DNA of 64,000 nt from Streptomyces plumbidurans. Its GTDB lineage: Bacteria; Actinomycetota; Actinomycetes; Streptomycetales; Streptomycetaceae. Position 1 is the first letter of the stretch; the number at the start of each line of letters is the position of its first letter. The stretch lies in the NCBI RefSeq assembly GCF_019857225.1, contig NZ_JAFJSY010000018.1:108045-172044 (forward strand). The letters run 5' to 3'. Both the position numbers and the translations under genes were made by a program. The notes beneath the pieces were generated by a model that saw only the letters and a list, made by a program, of their open reading frames with translations, was not told where the DNA came from and did no database searches. Below are positions 34,152 to 44,538 of this stretch, piece after piece.

Positions 34152-34838
34152 TCAGCCCTGCGGAACGGCCCAGCAGAGGACGCCCTGCGGCAGCTGCCGC
34201 GTACTCACGTGCAGGAGTGGTCCGGGCCGGCGCGTGGCTTGCGCGAGATAACCGTCTGCGGATGCCTCCAAGCGGATGTCGCGCAGCCCGAGCAGCTCGG
34301 GGCCGATGACCGGGCTGAGGGCCTTGAAGGCTGCCTCCTTGGCCGAGTACAGGGTGAGCAGGCGCTGCGCCGCGGCGTCGGGTGCCCCGCGCAGCAGCCG
34401 TGTCTCGGGCCCGCGCAGCACCAGATGGGCGGCTTCCTGAGGGAGGCCGCCCAGTTCGAGGTCGACGCCCAGAGTGCGGAACTGCTCGGAAGGGCCGGCC
34501 ACGGCCACGGCGACCCCGCCGGAGTGGCTGATCGACGCCGAGATGCCCTCGGGCAGCAGCGGTCGGGGCCCGTCGCACAGTACGGCGCCCGCGGCGAGCC
34601 CGGCGACCCGCAGGGCACGGTGCAGCGCGCTGCGGCCGGTCAGGAAGTCGGCCCTGCGCCGTGGCGGCATCGTCAGGGACAGCCGGCGCTCCGCCTCCTC
34701 GACCGCGACCGGCGGTCCTTCGTGGACGGACGCGGTCGCAAAGCCGACGCCAGGTATCCGCGGCCCGGATCGGCAAAGAGCGCGCGGCAGCGTGAGAACT
34801 GTCCCACTGGAATGCACAGTGTTTCTTTCCCCGTTCAT
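34152..34838 (-). CDS. 4'-phosphopantetheinyl transferase (Sfp/EntD type)
   Basis: A 228-residue transferase with the two family motifs: GVDLELGGL (metal-binding Asp/Glu) and YSAKEAAFKALSP. ISHSGGVAVAV is the third conserved block. It converts apo carrier proteins of polyketide, peptide or fatty-acid synthases to the holo form using CoA. It is followed by the DAHP synthase gene. No carrier protein or synthase is in the window, so its target lies elsewhere, or this is what remains of a larger cluster. Confidence 0.9.
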   Translation of the reverse strand: MNGERNTVHSSGTVLTLPRALCRSGPRIPGVGFATASVHEGPPVAVEEAERRLSLTMPPRRRADFLTGRSALHRALRVAGLAAGAVLCDGPRPLLPEGISASISHSGGVAVAVAGPSEQFRTLGVDLELGGLPQEAAHLVLRGPETRLLRGAPDAAAQRLLTLYSAKEAAFKALSPVIGPELLGLRDIRLEASADGYLAQATRRPGPLLHVSTRQLPQGVLCWAVPQG

Positions 34839-35109
34839 GAGTATTGCCGTTCGGCTATTCCCTCAGGGCGGCAGTCGGCGCCGACATCAAACCGTCGGCG
34901 GTTCCCGAGCCCGCCCCCCTCATGGATTTAGAGGCCCCGCGACAGTGCAACACTCCCCCGCGCACGGACGAGTCTTGCGTTCCCTTTCCAGACCCCGACT
35001 CGCCTTTCGCGAGTGGTCCCGCCATTTCCTTCACCGGCATTTGACCGGCGCTTGACTGCGCAAGGCAACGATGCAACTCTCTCCGCATCACACAGAGGGA
35101 GCACCAGCA

Positions 35110-35613
35110 ATGACCGACGCTGCGAACCCCAGCTGGCCGACGGTCGAACTCGATCCCGTACGGCGGCTGAAGGTCATCGCGTCCGCCACGAAGCACCCGA
35201 CCTTCGCCGAACGGCACTTCGGTGCGGCGTTCGATGAACTGTGGTCCGTCGCCTCGGATCTGGAGCACGAACTCCCCCATCTCGTCCCAGGGCTGCGCTC
35301 CTTCACCATCACGTCGTCCGAGGGCGACCGGCTGTCCGGACGGGCGGTCGGCGCCCTCGGCCGCCGCGAGCACTTCGACGTGGTGCTGCGCCCCGGCTGG
35401 TGCCTGATGCAGAGCAAGATCCTGACCAGCGGTATGGCCGCGATGCCCGACGGGGACGGAAGCCGCTTCGCCTTCTTCAGCAGCCTGCGCCTCCCCGGCG
35501 GCCGGGCGCTCGACCGGGTGCGCCGCACAAGGTCGGCACAGCGGCACGAGGAGCTTCTCGATCGTCTGGGGCAGCGGGTGGAGATCCGGTCGGTCCCGGA
35601 CGACGCTGAATGA
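35110..35613 (+). CDS. SRPBCC-like protein, copy 1 of a paralogous pair
   Basis: A 167-residue soluble protein starting at the ATG with GGGAG upstream. It has the look of a small SRPBCC/polyketide-cyclase-like fold: WPTVELDPVRRLKVIAS, FDELWSVASDLEHELPHLVP, a basic/aromatic central strand, FDVVLRPGWCLMQSKI and FAFFSSLRLPGG. It is clearly paralogous to the protein at 38881-39360, sharing SWPT/DWPT-ELDPVRRL, VASDLE-ELPHLVP and DVVL-PGWCLMQS. The Cys in PGWCLMQS is conserved. The function is unknown; a ligand-binding sensor for the linked sigma factor is a guess. It is convergent with a sigma-factor gene. Confidence 0.75.
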   Translation: MTDAANPSWPTVELDPVRRLKVIASATKHPTFAERHFGAAFDELWSVASDLEHELPHLVPGLRSFTITSSEGDRLSGRAVGALGRREHFDVVLRPGWCLMQSKILTSGMAAMPDGDGSRFAFFSSLRLPGGRALDRVRRTRSAQRHEELLDRLGQRVEIRSVPDDAE

Positions 35614-35671
35614 CTGTCAGCACCCGGACGAGACCGAACGACCGTCGGTCCCCAGCGCCGCCGAACGACCG

Positions 35672-36207
35672 TCAGTCCCAGGCGGCGCGGAACGACCGTC
35701 GAGCCCGGAAGAGCCGGGACCTGACCGTCCCCACGGGTACCGCCAGAAGTCCGGCGACCTCCTGCTCGCTCATCCCCTCGACATGACGCAGGGTCAGCAC
35801 GACCCGGTGCTCAGGCGCGAGCCTCTCCATCGCGTCGGCGATGTCGGAGGCGAGTTGCACATCCCCCGCGATGGGCTTGTCCTCCATTCCACGGGCACGG
35901 TGTTGCGCCGCTGACGCTGCTTGGCGAACTTCACCGCCTCACGGACCGCGATCGCCCGCACCCAACCGAGCAACGCCGCGGGCGTCTTCAGCTGGCGCAG
36001 GTTGCGAAAGACGGCGATGAGCGCCTCCTGTGCGGCATCCGCCCCGTCCTGCAGGGCCACGGGGCCGCAGATCCGGCCGACGTACGGGGCGAGGATGCCG
36101 AGCAGTTCGTCCATCGCCAGGGCGTCGCCAATCTGCGCCCCCTCCACCAGGCGGGCCAGCACCTCGGGATCCCATCTGGCCGCGCTCGCTCCGCCCGCCC
36201 CGGTCAC
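35672..36207 (-). pseudogene. Sigma-70 family (ECF-like) factor with a frameshift between regions 2 and 4
   Basis: Region 2 is read from a GTG at 36207 (LARLVEGAQIGDALAMDELL, DAAQEALIAVFRNL, LLGWVRAIAVREAV). After NTVPV the frame goes wrong and stops at 35794. Region 4 continues in another frame from about 35887 (MEDKPIAGDVQLASDIADAM, then LRHVEGMSEQEVAGLLAVPV and GTVRSRLFRARRSFRAAW) to 35672. Adding one base near 35888 gives a normal factor of about 178 residues that aligns throughout with the intact paralog at 38318. An ATG sits exactly at the junction (GTGGAATGGAGG), so re-initiation or frameshifting is conceivable. Confidence 0.75.
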
Positions 36208-36547
36208 CGCGCCTCCGACGCCGACGGGACCGTACGCAGAACGGAAACGGAATTACACCTTCCCATTTCGCGAGGAGAACCCTGAAACACGAATAACCGA
36301 CCCCCGTCGATGTCGAATTGGATTCCCGCACGCCCGGCGCAACCCTAGCACCGCATGCAAAATTTCGGACAGCCGCGCGAGAAAACCCCATCGGGCACGA
36401 CCTTCGCTTCTCCGTACCGGCGCGCATATGCACCTGTCAGCCCCCGTCACCTCCCGCTATTTTTCGTTGAATACCGAAAGACTTTGCGCGGGAAGAACTG
36501 ACACCACCGCCGCAAGCCGTGCGAGACGGCTCGTCAGGAACGGGAAA
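36208..36547. other. Non-coding interval upstream of the broken sigma gene
   Basis: About 340 bp with no supported gene. It is noticeably less GC-rich than its surroundings, especially 36240-36320 and 36440-36550. It must hold the promoter of the frameshifted sigma gene and the end of the carboxylesterase transcript. No strong inverted repeat or sigma-consensus pair was found. Confidence 0.4.
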
Positions 36548-38047
36548 CTAAATCAGGTCGAGCACTCCGAATCGCCGCTTCTCCCAAAGCGCTCGGGATT
36601 CTGCCACCGGGTCCCCGAGCACGGCGTCCGCACTGTCGTAGACCTGCGTCCTCCTGGCGTCGAGACCGTAGGCGGGCCAGCCGGGATCGCCCGTCGCCGC
36701 GAAGGCCGTCCACGCCGAGCGCATGCGGACCGACAGCTCGACCGCCTCCCGCGGCGGTCGCTCCCCCAGCAGCTGCCGGGCGAGCGGGGCCTCCAGGGTG
36801 CCGAACACCAGCGGCACGTCGAGGCCGTGACAGGAGCCGAGGAGGCCCCCGGACACGGGCGTCGGCCAGCGCAGTTCATAGGCGTGGGCACTTCCGCCCG
36901 CCCGGGCCTGCGCGTCCAGCAGCTGCACGGTCGGGATCCGGCACAGCCAGTCGGACGCGACACGCTCGTAGAGCTGCTCCGTGCCGGCGTCCGGGTAGGC
37001 GCGGCCGTAGGCGCGCTCGCTGTCCGCGTCGGCGCCGAACACCCGGTGCGCCAGCGCCGCCCGCTCGGCGCTCACCGCACCGAACTCGCCGCGCTTCGCC
37101 ATGAAGAGCCGGTACTCGTCCCGGTTGTGGCCGAGCAGCAGATCGACACCCCGGGCCGCGCCGCGCTCCACGGCGTCCCAGGGAGAGCAGGGCAGCGTCA
37201 CACCGTCGACGACCGGGGAGAAAAGGGTTTCCGCGTACGCGACGACGCCCCACCGCTCCGCGCGCCGGACCATGGTCGCGGCGGTCCTGGCCGCCGCCCG
37301 AACGAGCGCATACGGATCACTGACGTGCAGCTCGTCCGCCGTGGCGGCCAGACCCAGGCGGCCCATGACGGCCGACGCGATGTCCGCGGCGAGCCCGGCC
37401 GAGAAGAACGAACCGGGCACGCTCTGCGCCACCGCACGCGTAAAGAGCCCGGCCGCCGCGTCCATGGCGAGCAGCGCCGCGATCGATCCGGCCCCCGCCG
37501 ACTCGCCGAAGACGGTCACCCGCGACGGGTCGCCGCCGAACGCCGCGATGTTCTCCCGGACCCACCGCAGCGCGGCGACCTGATCGAGAAGCCCCCTGTT
37601 GGACGGCGCCCCGGCGATCTCGGCGAACCCCTCCATGCCCACCCGGTAGTTGAACGTCACGACGACAACACCCCGAGAGGCGAGCCGCGCTCCGTCGTAG
37701 ACGGGATCGCCGGCCTGCCCGAAGGCGTAGGCACCACCGTGGAACCAGACCATGACCGGCAGCCGGGCCGCGCCCGGGTCCGGGGACCAGACGTTGACGG
37801 TCAGACAGTCCGGAGCCGCGTCGGCCCCGGGACCTGTGAAGACGGCCGGGTTCATGCGGTCGTGCTGCGGCGGTGGAGGCCCGAAGTCGAAGGCGGGACG
37901 GATCCCGTGCCAGACCTCGGCCGGCTCGGGGGCGGCGAAGCGCAGGGCCCCGAACGGCGGCTTCGCGAACGGGATCCCGCGGAACACGGCGATCGTCTCG
38001 TGCACACCCTCGGCCTGTCCACGCACCGTGCCTCGGTCGGTCCGCAC
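36548..38047 (-). CDS. Type B carboxylesterase
   Basis: A 499-residue carboxylesterase/lipase family enzyme without signal peptide: FRGIPFAKPPFGALRF at the N-terminus, DCLTVNVWSPD, oxyanion-hole FHGGAYAFG, nucleophile elbow FGESAGAGS (Ser), NRDEYRLF for the acid region and SCHGLDVPLVFG with the catalytic His. It hydrolyses carboxylic esters; the substrate is unknown. The GTG at 38047 has GGAGAGG 9 nt upstream and gives the family-typical start and length. It is divergent from the intact sigma-factor gene across a region with a perfect inverted repeat, which suggests it may be a target of that sigma factor. Confidence 0.9.
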   Translation of the reverse strand: MRTDRGTVRGQAEGVHETIAVFRGIPFAKPPFGALRFAAPEPAEVWHGIRPAFDFGPPPPQHDRMNPAVFTGPGADAAPDCLTVNVWSPDPGAARLPVMVWFHGGAYAFGQAGDPVYDGARLASRGVVVVTFNYRVGMEGFAEIAGAPSNRGLLDQVAALRWVRENIAAFGGDPSRVTVFGESAGAGSIAALLAMDAAAGLFTRAVAQSVPGSFFSAGLAADIASAVMGRLGLAATADELHVSDPYALVRAAARTAATMVRRAERWGVVAYAETLFSPVVDGVTLPCSPWDAVERGAARGVDLLLGHNRDEYRLFMAKRGEFGAVSAERAALAHRVFGADADSERAYGRAYPDAGTEQLYERVASDWLCRIPTVQLLDAQARAGGSAHAYELRWPTPVSGGLLGSCHGLDVPLVFGTLEAPLARQLLGERPPREAVELSVRMRSAWTAFAATGDPGWPAYGLDARRTQVYDSADAVLGDPVAESRALWEKRRFGVLDLI

Positions 38048-38163
38048 ATCGAGGCGCCTCTCCCTCTGCACGTGCTTCGCCCCCCATGTCCCGTGAGTGT
38101 CGCGGCGGCCCGATGGCAGACCGCCGCGACGGCATCGTCGACGTAGAGGAAGAGGCCGTTCGG

Positions 38164-38202
38164 GGCCGGAACACTCCCTGGAGTTCTCCATCGGTTCCGG
38201 CC
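38164..38202. promoter_or_regulatory. GGCCGGAAC/GTTCCGGCC inverted repeat between carboxylesterase and sigma gene
   Basis: Perfect 9-bp arms (38164-38172 and 38194-38202) with a 21-nt spacer. Each arm presents GGAAC, the common ECF -35 core, on opposite strands, pointing into the spacer and toward the two divergent genes. It may be a pair of overlapping divergent sigma-dependent promoters or an operator. No clean -10 (CGTC/CGTT-like) was confirmed at 16-17 nt. Confidence 0.45.
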
Positions 38203-38317
38203 AGTTGCGCAATCCCGGGAGTACGTGCCCGAAAGCGCCCCTCTGTCCCTGTGTAGCTCCACCGACGCAACCCCCGATGCGTGTGGAGCGTCGACCTGTG
38301 GGGGAGGAGAGCGGCGC

Positions 38318-38884
38318 ATGAACAAAGCCAACACAGGCTTTCTGCGGCCCAGACTTGGTGCCCGGCAACCGGCGGAGGAGGACCCGTGGGCCAAGGCGGC
38401 CCTGCTCGTACGGGCCGCCCAGTCCGGTGACGCCCTGGCCCTCAACGACCTCCTGGACCTGCTGACGCCGTACGTCAGCCGCCTGTGCCGCCCGATCGCC
38501 CTGGCCGAGAGCCCCGATGCGGTCCAGGAGGCGCTCATCGCGGTCTTCCAGGGGTTGCCCAGGCTGAAGGACCCGCGCGCCCTGTACGCGTGGGTGCGCA
38601 CGATCACCGTGCGCGAGGCCGTGCGCGTGGCGCGGCGCGCCGAACACGAGACCCCGGTGGGCGAGTTCGACGACGTCCCCTCGTCACACAGCGCCGAGGT
38701 GGCCGCGGACGTGCGTGACGTACTGCGCCGGATGTCGGCCGAACACCGCGCGGTCCTGGTGCTGCGTGAACTCGAAGGACTCGACGAGCGATCGGCGGGC
38801 CAACTCCTGAACATCTCCTGCGGCACGGTGAAGTCGCGTCTGCACCGGGCCCGACACAGCTTCCGAAAGGCGTGGGCGCGATGA
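38318..38884 (+). CDS. Sigma-70 family (ECF-like) factor, intact paralog
   Basis: 188 residues starting at the ATG with GGGGAGGAGA upstream. Region 2: LLVRAAQSGDALALNDLLDL, SPDAVQEALIAVFQGL, LYAWVRTITVREAV. Region 4: LRRMSAEHRAVLVLRELEGL, DERSAGQLLNISCGTVKSRL, HRARHSFRKAW. No C-terminal extension and no anti-sigma gene is adjacent; instead an SRPBCC-like gene overlaps its stop by 4 bp (ATGA), so the two are translationally coupled. It is paralogous to the frameshifted gene at 35672-36207. Confidence 0.92.
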   Translation: MNKANTGFLRPRLGARQPAEEDPWAKAALLVRAAQSGDALALNDLLDLLTPYVSRLCRPIALAESPDAVQEALIAVFQGLPRLKDPRALYAWVRTITVREAVRVARRAEHETPVGEFDDVPSSHSAEVAADVRDVLRRMSAEHRAVLVLRELEGLDERSAGQLLNISCGTVKSRLHRARHSFRKAWAR

Positions 38885-39360
38885 GCGTTGACTGGCCGAC
38901 CACCGAGCTCGACCCCGTGCGGCGGCTGCGCGTCATGGCCGCGGGCCTGAACGCCGTCATGTACGCGGACGCCCACCTCGACATCCCGTTCGCCGATGTC
39001 TGGGCGGTGGCGAGCGACCTGGAGGGCGAACTGCCGCACCTGGTACCGACGCTGCGGGCCTTCGTCACGTCGCCGGCCTCCGGCACCCGGCAACACGCCT
39101 GGGCCTACGGTCCCTTCGGGCATCGCGCCCGGTTCGACGTCGTGCTGCAACCGGGCTGGTGCCTCATGCAGAGCCGGTATGTGGTCGGCGGGATGGCAGC
39201 CGTCCCGGAGGGATGCGGGACACGGTTCGCGGTACTCGGCGGCCTCCGCCAGACATGGCCCGCCCAAACCCTGACGGCACTTCGCCCCCTCGGCCACACC
39301 CGAGGCCGGCGCATGATCGGCCGCGCCCGGCAGCGAGCCACCGCACGCCGCACGCCATAA
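38881..39360 (+). CDS. SRPBCC-like protein, copy 2, coupled to a sigma factor
   Basis: 159 residues: DWPTTELDPVRRLRVMAAGL, FADVWAVASDLEGELPHLVP, FDVVLQPGWCLMQSRYVVGG, then FAVLGGLRQTWPA and a basic C-terminus. No signal peptide or membrane span. It overlaps the sigma-factor stop, so stoichiometric production is expected. A role as regulator or ligand sensor of that sigma factor is an inference from coupling and from the second paralogous set 3 kb away. The central aromatic residues and the conserved PGWC motif are candidates for ligand binding. Confidence 0.8.
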   Translation: MSVDWPTTELDPVRRLRVMAAGLNAVMYADAHLDIPFADVWAVASDLEGELPHLVPTLRAFVTSPASGTRQHAWAYGPFGHRARFDVVLQPGWCLMQSRYVVGGMAAVPEGCGTRFAVLGGLRQTWPAQTLTALRPLGHTRGRRMIGRARQRATARRTP

Positions 39361-39443
39361 CTGCCCCCAGGGCCCGTGACCGGGGTCCGCGCGGACGACC
39401 TGGCTCGCCGACGCAAACCCACCCTGAGCGTCAGCGACCGACA

Positions 39444-39485
39444 AGACCCCCTCCGACCTGTACACACACAGATCGAAGGGGGTCT
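39444..39485 (-). terminator. Hairpin terminator of ychF
   Basis: AGACCCCCT.CGA.CTGT and its complement form an 18-bp stem with two G-U pairs when read on the minus strand, around a 6-nt loop. It lies 14 bp past the ychF stop and is followed by TTGT, so it is a good intrinsic terminator for that gene. Confidence 0.7.
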
Positions 39486-39498
39486 CCGGTCGACGGAT

Positions 39499-40587
<1,089 letters not shown>

Positions 40588-40775
40588 GTTGCGACTTCCC
40601 GTACGTGAGAGACATCAGGGGACTGGGGGCTGCGGGCCCGGTCCTTCTGCGGTGCGGGGGCGGGCCGATCCACCAGTCTACGGCGTACCACCGCAGCTCC
40701 CCGCGCCCCGTCGAACGCATGGCCAAGCTCTTCCCATCGGCGTGTCCGAGGCGCGATCGGGCACATAAGCGCACC

Positions 40776-40788
40776 TAAGTTGGTCCGG
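40776..40788 (+). promoter_or_regulatory. Candidate leaderless promoter of the DUF6542 gene
   Basis: TAAGTT (40776-40781) ends 6 nt before the GTG start, and no ribosome binding site is present, so transcription would begin at or next to the start codon. The context GCACCTAA is shared with the similar element before the DUF402 gene at 51977. Confidence 0.45.
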
Positions 40789-41429
40789 TGGAGCAACACA
40801 GGACGCCACCCCCGCGCAACGGAACGCAACGCGGCAGGCCCCCGCTGCCCCCACAGGCGAAGCGCGGGGGCGGCAGCGGAGCGGCGGCCGGCGGCACCGG
40901 CGCGGTCGCGCGCCCCGCCGTACAGCGCTCCCAGGCCGCCCGCCCCGGCGACCGCCCGGCGGGCCTACGACCATCCGGTCCGCCGCTTGCCGAGGCGGTA
41001 CGGCGGTTGCGCCGGGCGGTGCGGACGCGGCGGATGCCCGAGCCGCGGCTGACCGGGCTCGGCGGCGGCCTGTTCTGCGGGACGCTGATGTTCGTGCTCG
41101 GCTGCCTCGACCGGATGCTGTTCGAGGCCTCACCGACGGTGTACGGCGTGCTGTTCCTGCCCGTGTGCCTGCTGACCGCGCTCTGGGTGCGCGGAGGCGA
41201 CCTGGCGGCGCCGCCCGTCGTCGTGCCGATCGCCTACGCCGTGGGCCTGCTGCCCGTGGCCGACGGCAGCGGCGGGCTGTCGGGCCGGCTGATGGGGATG
41301 GCGACGGCGCTCGCGACACAGGCCGGGTGGCTGTACGGGGGGACGCTCGTCGCCGGGGTGATCGCGACCGTGCGGAAGGTCGGCCTGATGCGCAGGCGGG
41401 CCGACAAGCGCCGCCCGCCCGCGCCCTGA
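40788..41429 (+). CDS. DUF6542 membrane protein
   Basis: 213 residues. A disordered basic, Pro/Arg/Gly-rich N-terminus of about 90 residues precedes a membrane domain with about four spans (GLGGGLFCGTLMFVLG, VYGVLFLPVCLLTALWV, VVVPIAYAVGLLPVA and the Ala/Thr-rich last helix) and a short basic tail (RKVGLMRRRADKRR). This arrangement is typical of the uncharacterised Streptomyces DUF6542 family. It is convergent with ppgK, 9 bp away. The function is unknown. Confidence 0.85.
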   Translation: MEQHRTPPPRNGTQRGRPPLPPQAKRGGGSGAAAGGTGAVARPAVQRSQAARPGDRPAGLRPSGPPLAEAVRRLRRAVRTRRMPEPRLTGLGGGLFCGTLMFVLGCLDRMLFEASPTVYGVLFLPVCLLTALWVRGGDLAAPPVVVPIAYAVGLLPVADGSGGLSGRLMGMATALATQAGWLYGGTLVAGVIATVRKVGLMRRRADKRRPPAP

Positions 41430-41438
41430 CCGGGAGAG

Positions 41439-42182
<744 letters not shown>

Positions 42183-42211
42183 GGCCCTACGTTACGACGG
42201 ACGACTGACGG

Positions 42212-43213
42212 TCACTCCCGCGAGGAGCCCGTCCGCTCGGCGATCAGCGCCGCCGCCTCGTCGCGGAGGTCCCGGCGCAGCTCCTTGGGCAGCGAGAACG
42301 TGATGGACTCCTCGGCCGCCTTGACGATCTCGACGTCCTCGAAGCCGCGTCCGGCGAGCCACTCGAGCACCTGCTCGACCAGCACCTCCGGGACGGAGGC
42401 GCCGGAGGTGACGCCGACCGTGGTCACGCCCTCCAGCCAGGCCTCGTCGATCTCGTCGGCGAAGTCCACCAGATACGCCTCGCGCGCGCCCGCGAGCTTG
42501 GCGACCTCGACGAGCCGCTTGGAGTTGGAGGAGTTGCGGGAGCCGACGACGATCACCAGCTCCGCGTCGGCGCCCATCTGCTTGACCGCGAGCTGACGGT
42601 TCTGCGTGGCGTAGCAGATGTCGTCGCTGGGCGGGGAGATCAGCTGGGGGAACTTCTCCTTGAGGGCGTCCACGGTCTCCATGGTCTCGTCGACGGAGAG
42701 CGTGGTCTGCGACAGCCATACGACCTTGGAGGGGTCGCGGACCTCGACCTTGGCGGCGTCCTCGGGGCCGTCGACCAGCGTGATGTGCTCGGGGGCCTCG
42801 CCGGAGGTGCCGATGACCTCCTCGTGACCCTCGTGCCCGATCAGGAGGATGTCGTAGTCGTCGCCTGCGAACCGGACGGCTTCCTTGTGCACCTTGGTGA
42901 CCAGCGGGCAGGTCGCGTCGATGGTGGCGAGGCGGCCGCGCTCGGCCTCCTCGTGGACGACGGGGGCGACGCCGTGCGCGGAGAACATCACGATGTTCCC
43001 CTCGGGGACCTCCTCGGTCCGCTCGACGAAGATCGCGCCCTTCTTCTCCAGGGTCTGCACGACGTACTTGTTGTGGACGATCTCGTGCCGGACGTAGATC
43101 GGAGCGCCGTACTGCTCCAGGGCTTTCTCGACGGCGATCACGGCGCGGTCCACACCCGCGCAGTAGCCCCGGGGGGCGGCGAGCAGGACACGGCGGCCAG
43201 ACGAAGCAGTCAT
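42212..43213 (-). CDS. ispH: 4-hydroxy-3-methylbut-2-enyl diphosphate reductase
   Basis: 333 residues. The three iron-sulfur cysteines lie in APRGYCAGVDRA, ATCPLVTKVHKE and DDICYATQNRQ, with the conserved SRNSSNSKRL substrate loop. IspH performs the last MEP-pathway step, giving IPP and DMAPP. The ATG at 43213 is chosen because MTASSGRRVLLAAPRGYCAG is the usual beginning; longer in-frame starts are not conserved-looking. It is divergent from xseA, with about 107 bp between. Confidence 0.95.
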   Translation of the reverse strand: MTASSGRRVLLAAPRGYCAGVDRAVIAVEKALEQYGAPIYVRHEIVHNKYVVQTLEKKGAIFVERTEEVPEGNIVMFSAHGVAPVVHEEAERGRLATIDATCPLVTKVHKEAVRFAGDDYDILLIGHEGHEEVIGTSGEAPEHITLVDGPEDAAKVEVRDPSKVVWLSQTTLSVDETMETVDALKEKFPQLISPPSDDICYATQNRQLAVKQMGADAELVIVVGSRNSSNSKRLVEVAKLAGAREAYLVDFADEIDEAWLEGVTTVGVTSGASVPEVLVEQVLEWLAGRGFEDVEIVKAAEESITFSLPKELRRDLRDEAAALIAERTGSSRE

Positions 43214-43320
43214 GGATCCATCGTAGGGCCACGTCCGGCGGGTCAGAGGTCGCGCTTCGGGTGACCGGCCCTGGAGCAACCATGACCAGCGTTGTCAGCG
43301 GCGGCCGTTACCCTCGCGGC

Positions 43321-44529
43321 ATGGCTCTCAACACGTCCGCGCAAACCCCTCTGCCCGTCGGTGAGGTCTCGCGGCTCATCGGGGGGTGGATCGACCGGCT
43401 GGGAGCCGTGTGGGTCGAGGGGCAGATCACCCAGCTGTCGCGGCGGCCCGGTGCCGGGGTGGTCTTCCTGACGCTGCGCGACCCCTCGCACGACATCTCG
43501 ATCAGCGTCACCTGCTATCGCCAGGTGTTCGACGCGGTGGCCGACGTCGTCAGCGAGGGCGCGCGGGTGGTCGTCCACGCGAAGCCGGAGTGGTACGCGC
43601 CGCGGGGCCAGCTCTCCCTGCGCGCCACCGAGATAAGGCCCGTGGGCATCGGTGAACTCCTCGCGCGCCTTGAGCAGTTGAAGAAGTCGCTGGCCGCCGA
43701 GGGGCTGTTCGCACCCGAGCGCAAGAAGGCCCTGCCGTTCCTGCCCCAGCTGATCGGCCTGGTCTGCGGGCGCGCGTCGGCCGCCGAGCGGGACGTGCTG
43801 GAGAACGCCCGGCACCGCTGGCCCGCCGTCCGCTTCGAGGTGCGCAACGTCGCCGTGCAGGGCGTGCACGCCGTCCCGCAGGTCGTGCAGGCCGTGAAGG
43901 AGCTGGACGAGCTCGGCGAGGTGGACGTGATCATCGTCGCGCGCGGCGGCGGCAGCGTGGAGGACTTGCTGCCCTTCTCCGACGAGCAGCTGGTGCGCGC
44001 CGTGGCCGAGTGCCGCACCCCGGTGGTCTCGGCGATCGGGCACGAGCCCGACAACCCCCTCCTCGACCATGTCGCCGACCTGCGCGCCTCCACCCCCACC
44101 GACGCCGCCAAAAAGGTCGTACCGGACGTGGGTGAGGAGTACGAGCGCGTGCGGTTGCTGCGGGACCGTGCCCGGCGGTGCGTGGAGGCGCTCGTCGAGC
44201 GGGAGGAGCGCGGGCTGGCCCATGCGCTCGCCCGGCCGTCGATAGAGGATCCGCACCGGATGATCGACGAGCGGGCCGATCATGTCGCCTCGCTGACCGA
44301 CCGGTCGCGGCGCACGCTGAGGCATCTGCTCGACCGCGCCGACTCCGAATTGACGCACACGCACGCGCGCGTGGTGGCCCTCTCCCCCGCCGCCACCCTC
44401 AAGCGCGGGTACGCCGTGCTGCAGAAGGAGGACGGCCACGCGGTGCGGGACCCGGCCGAGGTCACGGCCCAGGAGACGCTGCGGGCACGGGTCTCCGAGG
44501 GCGAGTTCTCCGTACGAGTCGATGCATAG
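43321..44529 (+). CDS. xseA: Exodeoxyribonuclease VII large subunit
   Basis: 402 residues: an N-terminal OB fold (VGEVSRLIGGWIDRLGAVWV, GAGVVFLTLRDPSHDISISV) and the catalytic domain with GLVCGRASAAERDVLENARH, IIVARGGGSVEDLLPFSDE and SAIGHEPDNPLLD, followed by a helical C-terminal region. With XseB it degrades single-stranded DNA. The ATG at 43321 gives the normal N-terminus; upstream in-frame codons do not resemble the family. The small-subunit gene begins 10 bp later. Confidence 0.95.
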   Translation: MALNTSAQTPLPVGEVSRLIGGWIDRLGAVWVEGQITQLSRRPGAGVVFLTLRDPSHDISISVTCYRQVFDAVADVVSEGARVVVHAKPEWYAPRGQLSLRATEIRPVGIGELLARLEQLKKSLAAEGLFAPERKKALPFLPQLIGLVCGRASAAERDVLENARHRWPAVRFEVRNVAVQGVHAVPQVVQAVKELDELGEVDVIIVARGGGSVEDLLPFSDEQLVRAVAECRTPVVSAIGHEPDNPLLDHVADLRASTPTDAAKKVVPDVGEEYERVRLLRDRARRCVEALVEREERGLAHALARPSIEDPHRMIDERADHVASLTDRSRRTLRHLLDRADSELTHTHARVVALSPAATLKRGYAVLQKEDGHAVRDPAEVTAQETLRARVSEGEFSVRVDA

Positions 44530-44538
44530 GGTGGGGCG

